Shown: one piece after another, positions 51,479 to 59,861 of the stretch
Numbering within the stretch: position 1 is the first letter of the stretch
Layout of the letters: every line of letters begins with the position of its first letter
NCBI GenBank assembly: GCA_963795795.1
Contig: CAWCJS010000024.1
Coordinates: 124,001-188,000, forward strand
Source: Palsa-504 sp963795795
GTDB lineage: Bacteria > Actinomycetota > Actinomycetes > Streptosporangiales > Streptosporangiaceae
Direction: 5' to 3'
Length of the DNA: 64,000 nt
Program-made: the position numbers and the translations under genes
Notes under the pieces: model-generated
Database searches by the model: none
Seen by the model: only the letters and a program-made list of their open reading frames with translations
Told to the model about the DNA's origin: nothing

Positions 51479-52765
51479 CTAACTAGATCCGCGTAGCGGC
51501 ACCGATCTGCTAGCCGCGGCGAGACCGTGAGACCGTCCCGCCGCGTGACGACCGCCGGGTGGCGAGAGGTGGCGCCACCTGAGGGTCAGGACCAGACCAG
51601 AAACCGCTCCCAGACCTCCCCCAACCGCGATGACCGCCGCCGGGCTGAACACCTGCGCCGCGGCGCCCGCCGCCACGAAGGCGGCCCCCTGGCCGACGAT
51701 TACCCCCATGTTGGCGATCCCGAACGCCTGAGCCCGACGCTGGCTCGGCACCCGGACCACGAAGGCGGTGTTGGCGGCGACCTGATAGATCCCGAACGCG
51801 GCCGACAGCGAGAAGATCGCGAGCGAGACGGCCAGAGCCGGTCGGAGGGCGACGGCGACCAGGGTCGCGCAGGTAAGCACGGCCAGCGGCCCCATCAGGG
51901 CGAGCCGCCGGCGCGGGCGGACAAACCGGGTGAACAGCGGCGTGACGATCGTCGTGCTGAACGCCGTGGACGCGATCACCAGGCCGGTCGCGATCGGCCC
52001 GCCGCCCAGGCCGTGCGCATACGGGGCGGCGATGCCCTCGGGGATCGTATAGAACACCACCAGCCAGCCGAACAGCAGCAGCGTACGCAGCGCCGGGTCG
52101 CCGAAGACCAGCCTGATCCCGCCCCGCATCCGGGCCCACGGTGACTCGTGGGGGCCGTCCGCCAGGGCGGCGGGCCTGGCGGACGTGCCCAGCGCGATGA
52201 GCAGAGCCGAGAGCACGAACGTGGCGGCGTCGATGGCCAGCGAGGGCCGAACGCCAATGAAGGCGACGGCCAGCCCGCCGGCGACCGCGCCGGCCACCTG
52301 GCCCCCCAGGAAGGTCGTCTGGATCACCGCCGTGCCGAGGACGTACCGCTCCCCCGACAGGATGTCCGGGGTGATCGCGGCGCGCGCCGACTCGAACGGG
52401 GGCGCGAACATGGTGACCGCGAAGAGCAGCGCGACCAGGGCCGCGAGGGGCACGCCCGGCACCGCCATCGCGGCGACCAGGACGGCGCGGACCACATCGC
52501 AGAAGATCATCACCGTGCGCCGCGGGCGCCGGTCCGCCACGTCGGCCAGGAACAGGCCGCCGATCACCCAGGGCAGGTAGCCGGCCGCGTACACGATCGC
52601 GGCCAGCAGCGGCGACCTCGTGCGACCATAAACGAGCAGCGTAAGCGCGACCAGGGCGAGGCGGTCGCCCGCCACGGACAGGACCATGGACAACCACAGG
52701 GCACGGAACTCGCGCACTGCGAACACGTCGCGGAACGTGGCACGCGGCGGCACAGCACCTGTCAC
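51479..52765 (-). CDS. MFS transporter (MFS_3/enterobactin-exporter-like)
   Basis: A 428-residue protein with twelve predicted helices. The start FRDVFAVREFRALWLSMVLS and the loop ADVADRRPRRTVMIFCDVVR after helix 2 fit the MFS_3 group, which exports siderophores or drugs in actinobacteria. Substrate unknown. The last ~30 residues are hydrophilic, His/Gly/Ser-rich. It is divergent from the D-serine-dehydratase-like gene across 135 bases. Confidence 0.85.
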   Translation of the reverse strand: MTGAVPPRATFRDVFAVREFRALWLSMVLSVAGDRLALVALTLLVYGRTRSPLLAAIVYAAGYLPWVIGGLFLADVADRRPRRTVMIFCDVVRAVLVAAMAVPGVPLAALVALLFAVTMFAPPFESARAAITPDILSGERYVLGTAVIQTTFLGGQVAGAVAGGLAVAFIGVRPSLAIDAATFVLSALLIALGTSARPAALADGPHESPWARMRGGIRLVFGDPALRTLLLFGWLVVFYTIPEGIAAPYAHGLGGGPIATGLVIASTAFSTTIVTPLFTRFVRPRRRLALMGPLAVLTCATLVAVALRPALAVSLAIFSLSAAFGIYQVAANTAFVVRVPSQRRAQAFGIANMGVIVGQGAAFVAAGAAAQVFSPAAVIAVGGGLGAVSGLVLTLRWRHLSPPGGRHAAGRSHGLAAASRSVPLRGSS

Positions 52766-52900
52766 TGTGACCCTTCCGTCCAGCCCCCGTCGTCCGTGGC
52801 CTGTAGCGGTCAGCGAGTTTTATCATGACCCGGCGGCGGCATATATCGCAACGAGTCGTGCGGAATCGGTCACCCAAAGTTCCCAGGATCGGAGGCCGGA

Positions 52901-54378
52901 GTGAGGCATCGGTTGCCGCCGCGGGTGGCGGAGCGTCTCCGCGCGCTTAGCGAGCGCCCGATCGAGCCGACGGAGAAGGGCTTCGGCTCGCTGGCGGGCA
53001 CGGTGCGGGCCGTGGGGGCAGCTGGGGCGGCCGTGGCCTGGGCCACCGGGTCGGGGGCGGCGGGATCCATGGCAGGCGGGTCCAGGGCGGCCGCGTCTGG
53101 GGTGCCCGGGTTCCGGGCGGCGCCGGGCCGGGGCGGCGTGGTGGGCACGGGGGCGACGGGCCGGGTGAGCGCGGCGAGCCTGGCGGCGACCAGGCCATCG
53201 CTGCACGCGGGGGGGTTCAGCTATCCGCTGCTCACCCTGCGCGACGCCGCTCTGCGGAACAACGTCGCGGCGATGGCCGCCTTCTGCGGCCGGGCGGGCG
53301 TGGCGCTGGCGCCGCACGGCAAGACCAGCATGTCCCCCGAGCTCGCCGCGCTCCAGCTGGCCCACGGCGCCTGGGGGATCACCGTGGCCAGCATCGGTCA
53401 GCTCCAGACGTACCGGGCGTTCGGGTTCCCGCGGCTGCTGCTCGCTAACGAGCTCGTGGACGCCGCGGGCATCGCCTGGCTGGCCGGCGAACTGGCCCGC
53501 GATCCCGGGTTCGAGGCGTACTGCTACGTCGACAGCCTGGACGGGGTCCAGATCCTGGACCGGGCCCTGACGCGGCACCGGGCCTGGCCCCTGCCGGTCC
53601 TGGTCGAGATCGGGCACGCCGGCGGGCGCACCGGGTGCCGCACCGACGAGCAGGCGCTTGAGGTGGCCAAGGCGGCGGAGGCCACGGGCACGCTCGCGGT
53701 GGCCGGCGTGGCCGGGTACGAGGGGGGCCTGCGCGGCGAGGGGCAGGCGGACACGTTGGAGCTGGTGGCGGCGTTCTGCCGCAGGCTCCGGGGATTCGCC
53801 GACGCCGTCGCGGCGGTAATTGAGAGGGGGGCCGGCCGGGACGAAGTGGAGCTCATCGTCACGGCGGGCGGGAGCGCGTCCTTCGACGTGGTCGCGCGTG
53901 AGCTGACCGTACCCGGCGCCACCCCGGTGACGGTGATCCTGCGCAGCGGCTGCTACCTCACCCATGATCACGGGCTCTACGCCGGGGTCTCCCCCGCCGC
54001 CCGCGGCGCGGCGGGCGCGCCGGACCTGCGGCCCGCGCTCGAGCTGTGGGCGCTGGTCGTGTCGCGCCCCGAGCCCGGCCTCGCGGTGCTCGGGCCGGCC
54101 GGCGCGACGTGAGCTTCGATGCGGGCTTGCCCGTCCCGCTGCGCGTGGTGCGGCGCGACGGCGGCCGATCCGGCGTGTCCGGCACCGACGGCTGGCGGGT
54201 GACCGACCTCAACGACCAGCACGCCTACCTGCGCCTGCCGGAAGACGCCGTACTGGCTCCCGGCGACGTGGTGGGCCTGGGCATCTCGCACCCGTGTACC
54301 ACGCTCGACAAATGGCGGGTTCTTATGGTGCTGAACGACGACGATCGCGTGATCGACGCGGTGCATTGTTTTTTCTAA
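52901..54378 (+). pseudogene. D-serine-dehydratase-like (DSD1) PLP enzyme, frameshifted, with a Gly/Ala-rich insert
   Basis: A fold-III PLP enzyme (alanine-racemase N-domain plus D-Ser dehydratase-like C-domain). The PLP Lys is K141 in LAPHGKTSMSPEL, and GHAGGRTGCRT and TAGGSASFDVV are conserved. The frame stops at 54112, but the C-terminal domain continues in another frame: GRRDVSFDAGLPVPLRVVRR to ISHPCTTLDKWRVLMVLNDD (zinc ligands in HPC), ending at 54378. The join at ~54095 fits loss of one base. Residues ~30-95 are a Gly/Ala/Val-rich insert absent from relatives as I know them. GTG 52901 has GGAGG upstream. The family degrades D-serine or D-threonine-like amino acids. Confidence 0.82.
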
Positions 54379-54417
54379 TGATGCACAAAAGCGGCATTTC
54401 CGGTAAAAGTCCACTAA

Positions 54418-54497
54418 GGCCCCAGGCTGATCCCGGTGGTGCCACCATCGCCGTTCGGATTAAATGATTCTTTTCCGAACGACGGTGGCTTGGGGCC
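54418..54497. repeat. 80-bp nested inverted repeat between two genes
   Basis: An inner imperfect stem pairs 54441-54459 (GCCACC...CGTTCGGA) with 54474-54489 (TCCGAACG...GGTGGC) around an AT-rich loop. An outer stem pairs GGCCCCA (54418-54424) with TGGGGCC (54491-54497). It lies after the dehydratase-like gene and before the peptidase, and may act as a terminator or be a small palindromic repeat element. Confidence 0.6.
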
Positions 54498-54572
54498 CGC
54501 GCGCGGCAGAATCCGCCTCAAGGGCATCTACCAAACGGAGCTGGAGCGAACAATGCCGGACGAATCTATCTG

Positions 54573-56276
54573 GTGCAACTTCCTGGCAGCGAGCGCGCGT
54601 CGCTGCCTGGCGCGACGGCGGCCGGGCCGCTGGACACCTCGGCGCGGGCCGAAGTGACGCTTGTGCTCCGGCGGCGGGCCGAGCTACCGGAGGGGGTCAT
54701 CACCGGGCCTGGCGTCCTGACCAGCGACGAGCTGGCGGAGCGATATGGTGCCGACCCCGCCGACGTGGCGCTCGTCACGCAGGTCATGCAGAGCCGCGGG
54801 CTTGAGGTGACCGAGGTGCACCCGACCACCCGCCGGATCAAGGTGACGGGCACGCTGGCGGCCCTGTCGAGCGCGTTCGGCACCACGCTGTCGCAGGTGC
54901 GCAGCACGGATGCGACCGGGCGGGAGGTCACCCACCGGTACCGCCAGGGGCCGCTCTACGTGCCCACCGAGTTGGACGGCGTGGTAACCGCGGTGCTGGG
55001 CCTGGACACGCGGCCGGCGATGCGGCCGCACTTCCGGCCCCGCGCGGCCGCGGCTTCGGGTACGTCGTACCCGCCCAACCAGGTGGCCGACATCTACCAG
55101 TTCCCCCCAGGGACGACCGGCGCCGGGCAGACGATCGCGGTCATCGAGCTGGGCGGCGGGTTCTCGACCAGTGACCTGACGTCCTACTTCGGCGGGCTGG
55201 GCATCGCGGTGCCTTCGGTCACCGCGGTGAGCGTGGACGGGGCGGCCAACGCGCCGGGTTCGGACCCGAACGGGGCCGACGTGGAGGTCGCGCTGGACAT
55301 CCAGGTCATCGGGGCCGCCGCGCCCGGTGCGGCGCAGGTGGTGTACTTCGCGCCGAACAATGGTGACCAGGGCTTCGTCGACGCGATCTCCGCCGCATCG
55401 TCCGCCACCCCGACGCCGATCGCGATCTCGATCAGCTGGGGCGAGTCCGAGGACGCCTGGACTGCGCAGGGGCGGCAGGCGATGGACTCCGCCATCGCCG
55501 ACGCGGCGGCCCTCGGCATCACCGTGTGCGTGGCCGCCGGGGACAACGGCAGCGGCGATGCGGTTAACGACGGCCAGTCGCACTGCGACTTCCCGGCGTC
55601 GAGCCCCCACGCGCTGGGCTGCGGCGGGACCAGGCTGCTGGCCGACCCTACGACGGGCGCGGTGAACTCGGAGGTCGTGTGGAACGAGACCGCCTCGAAC
55701 GAGGGGGCGGGCGGTGGCGGGGTTTCTGACCAGTTCCCGGTGCCGACCTGGCAGGCCAACGCCGGGGTGCCGGCCAGGGCCAGCGGGTCGAGCGCGGGCG
55801 CTGGTGGCGCGGCCGCCGCCGCTAGCGAGCACGAGGAGCATGCGGTCGGCGAGGAGGCGAGCCACCGGCGTCACCCAGGTTCCGGGGGTACGGGTTCCGG
55901 GTCCGGGTCCGGGGGCGCGGGTGGTTCTGCGGCTGGCGGCGGCGGGCGCGGGGTGCCCGACGTGGCGGGCAACGCCGACCCGACCACCGGCTACCAGATC
56001 ATGTCCGACGGCAAGTCGCAGGTTGTGGGCGGGACCAGCGCGGTCGCCCCGCTGTGGTCGGCGCTGATCGCCCGGCTCGCCCAGGCCACGGGTCAGCGGT
56101 TCGGCCTGATCCAGACGGCCCTGTACGCGGGGATCAGCCCCGGCTCCGACGTGCCCGGGTTTCGGGACATCACCAGCGGCAACAACGGCGCCTACCCGGC
56201 CGGACCCGGCTGGGACGCCTGCTCCGGCCTCGGGGTCCCGATCGGCACGGACCTGTTGACCCGCTTGCACGGCTGA
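54573..56276 (+). CDS. S53 serine-carboxyl peptidase (kumamolisin/sedolisin type)
   Basis: A 567-residue pro-peptidase. The prodomain (VPLPGSER-like QLPGSERASLPG, AFGTTL, YRQGPLYVP) spans ~1-160. The catalytic residues are E238 and D242 (DVEVALDIQV), oxyanion D324 (AAGDNGSG) and Ser S489 (GGTSAVAPLW), and the calcium site is near AGPGWDACSGLG. About 58 extra residues (401-458, Gly/Ser/Ala plus a His/Glu patch) interrupt the domain just before RGVPDVAGNADP. GTG 54573 is the in-frame start. ATG 54553 with GGAGCGAACA upstream (MPDESI) is in another frame and fits a one-base loss. S53 peptidases work at acid pH, normally outside the cell; no signal peptide is visible. Confidence 0.9.
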   Translation: MQLPGSERASLPGATAAGPLDTSARAEVTLVLRRRAELPEGVITGPGVLTSDELAERYGADPADVALVTQVMQSRGLEVTEVHPTTRRIKVTGTLAALSSAFGTTLSQVRSTDATGREVTHRYRQGPLYVPTELDGVVTAVLGLDTRPAMRPHFRPRAAAASGTSYPPNQVADIYQFPPGTTGAGQTIAVIELGGGFSTSDLTSYFGGLGIAVPSVTAVSVDGAANAPGSDPNGADVEVALDIQVIGAAAPGAAQVVYFAPNNGDQGFVDAISAASSATPTPIAISISWGESEDAWTAQGRQAMDSAIADAAALGITVCVAAGDNGSGDAVNDGQSHCDFPASSPHALGCGGTRLLADPTTGAVNSEVVWNETASNEGAGGGGVSDQFPVPTWQANAGVPARASGSSAGAGGAAAAASEHEEHAVGEEASHRRHPGSGGTGSGSGSGGAGGSAAGGGGRGVPDVAGNADPTTGYQIMSDGKSQVVGGTSAVAPLWSALIARLAQATGQRFGLIQTALYAGISPGSDVPGFRDITSGNNGAYPAGPGWDACSGLGVPIGTDLLTRLHG

Positions 56277-56295
56277 GGGAACTTGGGGCAAGTGC

Positions 56296-56329
56296 AAACC
56301 GGGGTTCGGCGGCGTCCGGGCCCCGGTTT
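56296..56329 (+). terminator. GC-rich stem-loop after the S53 peptidase gene
   Basis: AAACCGGGG pairs perfectly with CCCCGGTTT across a 16-base loop, 20 bases after the peptidase stop. There is no strong T run. It fits a transcription terminator of the type common in GC-rich actinobacteria. Confidence 0.6.
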
Positions 56330-56398
56330 CACTGTGTTCAGGGGCGCGTCCGGGCGGCTCACGGCTGACTCACGGTTGACTCGCGGGCTGACTCGCGG

Positions 56399-56447
56399 TT
56401 GACAGTACCAAATGAGTGTCACATACTTTTGGTAGTGACTCTCATTT
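56399..56447 (+). promoter_or_regulatory. Promoter and nested palindromic operator of the DHA2 pump gene
   Basis: TTGACA (56399-56404) and CATACT (56422-56427) are spaced by 17 bases, a normal -35/-10 pair. Over them lies an inverted repeat: AAATGAGTGTCAC (56410-56422) and GTGACTCTCATTT (56435-56447), one mismatch in 13. A second inverted repeat (TACCAAA at 56406-56412 and TTTGGTA at 56428-56434) interlocks with it. A TetR repressor encoded in the same operon is the likely ligand. Confidence 0.75.
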
Positions 56448-56477
56448 AGGTGCTACTACCGAAGGGGTGTGAGTGTC

Positions 56478-58103
56478 ATGGCGGAGCGCTCGGCTCGCAA
56501 GTGGTGGGCGCTGGTCGCGATCGCGGCTAGTGTCCTGGTCGTCGGGCTCGACCTGACCGTACTCAGCCTGGCGCTGCCCACGATCTCGGGGGACCTGCAC
56601 GCCTCGACCAGCGACCTGCAGTGGATCCTGGACTCCTACAGCCTGGTACTCGCGGCCATGATGCTGCCCGCCGGGCTGCTCGGGGACCGGTTCGGGCGCA
56701 AGAAGGTCTTGCTGGCCGCGCTCGTGCTGTTCGGGGCCAGCTCGGCGGCGTGCGCGTACGCGGCCAGCGTGGGAGAGCTGATCGCCGCTCGGGCGGTGCT
56801 CGGCATCGGCGCCGCCGCGATCTTCCCGCTGTCCCTGGCGGTGATCCCGGTGCTGTTCACGCAGGAGGAGCGGCAGAAGGCGATCGCGCTGATCGCTTCG
56901 GCCACGTTCATCAGCTTCCCGATCGGCCCGATCGTGGGCGGCTACCTGCTCGACCACTTCTGGTGGGGCTCGGTGTTCCTGATCAACGTGCCGGTGGTGG
57001 TGCTGGCGTTGGTCGCGGTGATCGTGCTGCTGCCCGAGTCCCGCAGCGAGGAGCGCCCCAGCGTCGACTTCGCGGGGGTGCTCCTGTCCAGCGCCGGGCT
57101 GACCGGGCTGACTTACGGGTTCATCTGGGTGGGCCAGACCAGTTGGACGAACGCCGCGGCGCTGGCCACCATCGCCGTCGGGCTCGCGGTCCTCGTCGCC
57201 TTCGTGGCCTGGGAGCGCCGGCTGACCCGGCGTGCCGCGTCCGTCCGCCCGCTGATCGAGCTGGCGTTGTTCCGGTCCCGCGGCTTCACCTGGGGCACGG
57301 CGCTCGCGACGCTGGTCTCGTTCGCGATGTTCGGCATCTTCTTCGCGATCCCGCAGTACTTCCAGGAGGTCCGCGGCCTGGATGCGATGGGCGCCGGGGT
57401 GCGGTGGCTGCCCATGATCGGCGGCATGGTGGTCGGCATGATCGGCAGCACCCGGCTCGCGACGCCACGCAAGGCCGCGGACGGCTCGGTGCGCGCGCCG
57501 CTGGCCGGGGCGAAGGATCTGGTCGCCTTTGGGTTCGCGGCCATGGCCACTGGGCTCGTGCTCGGTGCCTTCACCAAGACGGGCAGCGGCACGGGGTTCG
57601 CGGCGGCGTGGCTCGCGCTGGCCGGGCTGGGGCTCGGGCTGGCGATGCCGCAGGCGATGAACGCGGCGCTCGGCGCGCTGTCGGCGGAGCGGAGCGGTTC
57701 GGGCTCCGCGCTGATCTCCGCGCTGCGCCAGGTCGGCGCCACCATCGGGGTGGCGATCCTCGGGACCGTGCTGGATTCGGTCTACCGCGGCCATCTTTTG
57801 GTGACCGGGCTGCCTGCGGCGACCGCGGCGCTCGCCAAGAGCAGCGTGGTTGCGGGCGTGAGCGTGGCGAAGGCGCTGAGGTCCCCGGCCCTGCTCGCCT
57901 CGGCCCACAGCGCGTTCGTGCAGGGCATGGACACGATGCTGTGGGCCTGCGGCGGTATCGCGCTCGGCAGCGTGATCCTCGCTCTGGTCTTCCTGCCGCG
58001 CCGGGCAGGCGGGACTATGGGGGTGGCTTCTCTCGGTTCTCGGGCTTCGGGTTCGGGCGAGATTGGAGCCGACGCGCCGCAGCGGGCAGGATTGGAAGTG
58101 TGA
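56478..58103 (+). CDS. DHA2-family (EmrB/QacA) MFS efflux pump
   Basis: A 541-residue protein with fourteen predicted helices. The first helices have VGLDLTVLSLALPTISGDLH (the D-[LV]-T-[IV]-[VL] motif of DHA2), WILDSYSLVLAAMMLPAGLL and the loop GDRFGRKKVLL. Motif C lies in helix 5 (SFPIGPIVGGYLL). Such pumps expel cationic drugs and dyes or secondary metabolites. ATG 56478 is chosen because AAGGGG lies 10 bases upstream; GTG 56469 is too close. The TetR gene overlaps its stop (GTGTGA), so pump and regulator form one unit. Confidence 0.93.
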   Translation: MAERSARKWWALVAIAASVLVVGLDLTVLSLALPTISGDLHASTSDLQWILDSYSLVLAAMMLPAGLLGDRFGRKKVLLAALVLFGASSAACAYAASVGELIAARAVLGIGAAAIFPLSLAVIPVLFTQEERQKAIALIASATFISFPIGPIVGGYLLDHFWWGSVFLINVPVVVLALVAVIVLLPESRSEERPSVDFAGVLLSSAGLTGLTYGFIWVGQTSWTNAAALATIAVGLAVLVAFVAWERRLTRRAASVRPLIELALFRSRGFTWGTALATLVSFAMFGIFFAIPQYFQEVRGLDAMGAGVRWLPMIGGMVVGMIGSTRLATPRKAADGSVRAPLAGAKDLVAFGFAAMATGLVLGAFTKTGSGTGFAAAWLALAGLGLGLAMPQAMNAALGALSAERSGSGSALISALRQVGATIGVAILGTVLDSVYRGHLLVTGLPAATAALAKSSVVAGVSVAKALRSPALLASAHSAFVQGMDTMLWACGGIALGSVILALVFLPRRAGGTMGVASLGSRASGSGEIGADAPQRAGLEV

Positions 58104-58714
58104 CGAGTATGGCTGGCGCTTCGCCGGACGGCTTGCGCGAGCGGAAGAAGGCCAGGACGCGTGCTTCCATCAGGGAGCACGCGCTCCGGCTGTTCCGCGA
58201 AGACGGCTACCAGCACACCACGGTGGAGAAGATTGCCGAGGCGGCCGAGGTGTCGCCCAGCACGTTCTTCCGGTACTTCCCCACCAAGGAGGACGTCGTC
58301 CTGCAGGACGACATGGACATCCGGATGATCGAGGCGCTCGAGCAGCAGCCGCCCGAGCTTGGGCCGGTCGCCGCCGTCCGGGCGGCCGCCCGGCAGATGT
58401 TCGCCTCGTACACCGCCGCCGACCTGGATGTCCTCAGGGAGACCACCGCGCTCACCTTGACCGTGCCCGAGATCCGGGCGCGCGCGCTCGACGAGTTCGC
58501 CAGGACGATCAGGGTGGTGGCCGAGGCCCTGGCCAAGCGCGCCGACCGCCCCGCGGACGACCTGGCCGTTCGCACAGCCGCCGGCGCGATCATCGGCGTG
58601 ATCATGTCCATCACGATGCCATGGGAGGGCTGGTCCGAAACGGCCTCCTTTGGAGACTCGTTCGGGCATATCGATGAGGCCCTGGGCTTGCTGGAGGCCG
58701 GGCTGCCGCTCTGA
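58100..58714 (+). CDS. TetR-family repressor, likely regulator of the DHA2 pump
   Basis: A 204-residue regulator. The helix-turn-helix is clear in residues 16-63: ERKKARTRASIREHALRLFR, then TVEKIAEAAEVSPSTFFRYF and PTKEDVV. The C-terminal domain has family-like helices with LTLTVPEIRARALDEFARTI and ends with a short tail. GTG 58100 overlaps the pump stop; ATG 58109 is a possible start. Both fit an auto-regulated operon with the palindrome at 56410-56447 as operator. The ligand is unknown. Confidence 0.92.
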   Translation: MTSMAGASPDGLRERKKARTRASIREHALRLFREDGYQHTTVEKIAEAAEVSPSTFFRYFPTKEDVVLQDDMDIRMIEALEQQPPELGPVAAVRAAARQMFASYTAADLDVLRETTALTLTVPEIRARALDEFARTIRVVAEALAKRADRPADDLAVRTAAGAIIGVIMSITMPWEGWSETASFGDSFGHIDEALGLLEAGLPL

Positions 58715-58731
58715 GCTGGGCGGGCGTCCCG

Positions 58732-59304
58732 TCACACCGCCCGGCCGAGGAAGCCAGCCAGGCGGTCAACGGCGGGCGCATCGTGCCGGGCCTGCACTTC
58801 GGCGGCGAACGGGGCACCGGGGCCCTGCGGCCGGGTGGTGAGCTGCCGCCTGGACCGGGCCAGGGCGCGCTCGGCCACATCGTCTGGAAACACCGTCAGC
58901 TGCCCGGTGGCCCGGGCCAGATCCCAGCCATGAACCAGCACCTCCACGATCCGGACGTGGATCAGGGTCGTGCCCGGCCCGGTTCCGAACGGGGCCTCGT
59001 AGACCGACTCCAGAACGCCAGGCTCGGCGAACGCCTCCCCCAGCTGTGACGCGGCCCGCAGGTAGGCCGCCAGCGGATCGCTGCCGAGGTGGTCCGTGCC
59101 GGGGGCCGGCCACGGCTCGCCGTGGATGATTGCGGTGAACACCAGATTGCCGCGGACCAGGTGATTTAGCACCTCGCTCGTGTCGAGCTCGGTGCACGGG
59201 GTCGGCACCGACCACTGATCGGCCCGGATGGCGGCCACGACAGCCCCAGTCGCCTCGAGAGCGCGGTCGAGATCGGCTTGCAGTTCTGATCCGTTAGCGT
59301 GCAT
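58732..59304 (-). CDS. TIGR03086-type mycothiol-dependent enzyme (DinB-fold)
   Basis: A 190-residue four-helix protein. ALEATGAVVAAIRADQWSVP, TPCTELDTSEVLNHLVRGNL and EVLVHGWDLARATGQ are the usual motifs of the maleylpyruvate-isomerase-like, mycothiol-dependent family; the three histidine-type metal ligands are in NHLVRG and VHGWD plus a late HD. Members transfer mycothiol or isomerise small electrophiles. The start ATG shares a base with the stop of the acetyltransferase gene (TGATG), so it is coupled. The substrate is unknown. Confidence 0.85.
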   Translation of the reverse strand: MHANGSELQADLDRALEATGAVVAAIRADQWSVPTPCTELDTSEVLNHLVRGNLVFTAIIHGEPWPAPGTDHLGSDPLAAYLRAASQLGEAFAEPGVLESVYEAPFGTGPGTTLIHVRIVEVLVHGWDLARATGQLTVFPDDVAERALARSRRQLTTRPQGPGAPFAAEVQARHDAPAVDRLAGFLGRAV

Positions 59305-59861
59305 CAGGCTCCCCGGACGGTGGCGTAGAGCAGCATGTCCCGCCGGCGTCCGCCGATTTCCTGGTGGCTCCGCAGCAGGCCTTCCCGCTGGTACCCGGCC
59401 CGCTCCGCCGTCCGGACCGAGCCCTCGTTCCACGGCTCAATATAGAGCTCGATCCGGTGCAGGGCGGGGATGGTCCAGGCGAATCCGGTCACGGCGATCA
59501 GCGCGGCCGCGGCCAGGCCCCGGCCGCGGGCGCTCGGGACGATGGAGTAGCCGACCGTGGCGCGTCCCTGGCGCAGTCCGGTGAGCCATAGGCCGATGTC
59601 GCCGACCGCCCGATCGGTGTCCGCCTCGGCAATGGCGAAGGAGAAGCCCACGCCTTCGGCCAGGCGGCCACGCTGGCGATCTACCCAGGCCTGCGCCTCC
59701 TGCTCGGTCGCGTTCGGGGGCAGGGTTGAGATCAGCGGTATGTACGGGTCCGTCGAGGCCTCCCGGGCCATCGGGACGTCGCGGACCTCCAACTCGCGCA
59801 GGGCCACCGGGCCGTAGGCCACCGGCCCTGCCGGCCAGGGCGGGAGGTCGGCGGGCGTCAT
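59304..59861 (-). CDS. GNAT acetyltransferase (RimJ/RimL-like)
   Basis: A 185-residue N-acetyltransferase. VALRELEVRDVPMAREASTD fits the start of the RimJ/L group, the acetyl-CoA loop is IVPSARGRGLAAAALIAVTG, and LHRIELYIEPWNEGSVRTAE with RAGYQREGLLRSHQEIGGRR completes the fold. It acetylates an amino group of a protein or small molecule. It starts four bases inside the nucleotidyltransferase gene (ATGA) and overlaps the following gene, so the three are translated together. Confidence 0.9.
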   Translation of the reverse strand: MTPADLPPWPAGPVAYGPVALRELEVRDVPMAREASTDPYIPLISTLPPNATEQEAQAWVDRQRGRLAEGVGFSFAIAEADTDRAVGDIGLWLTGLRQGRATVGYSIVPSARGRGLAAAALIAVTGFAWTIPALHRIELYIEPWNEGSVRTAERAGYQREGLLRSHQEIGGRRRDMLLYATVRGA

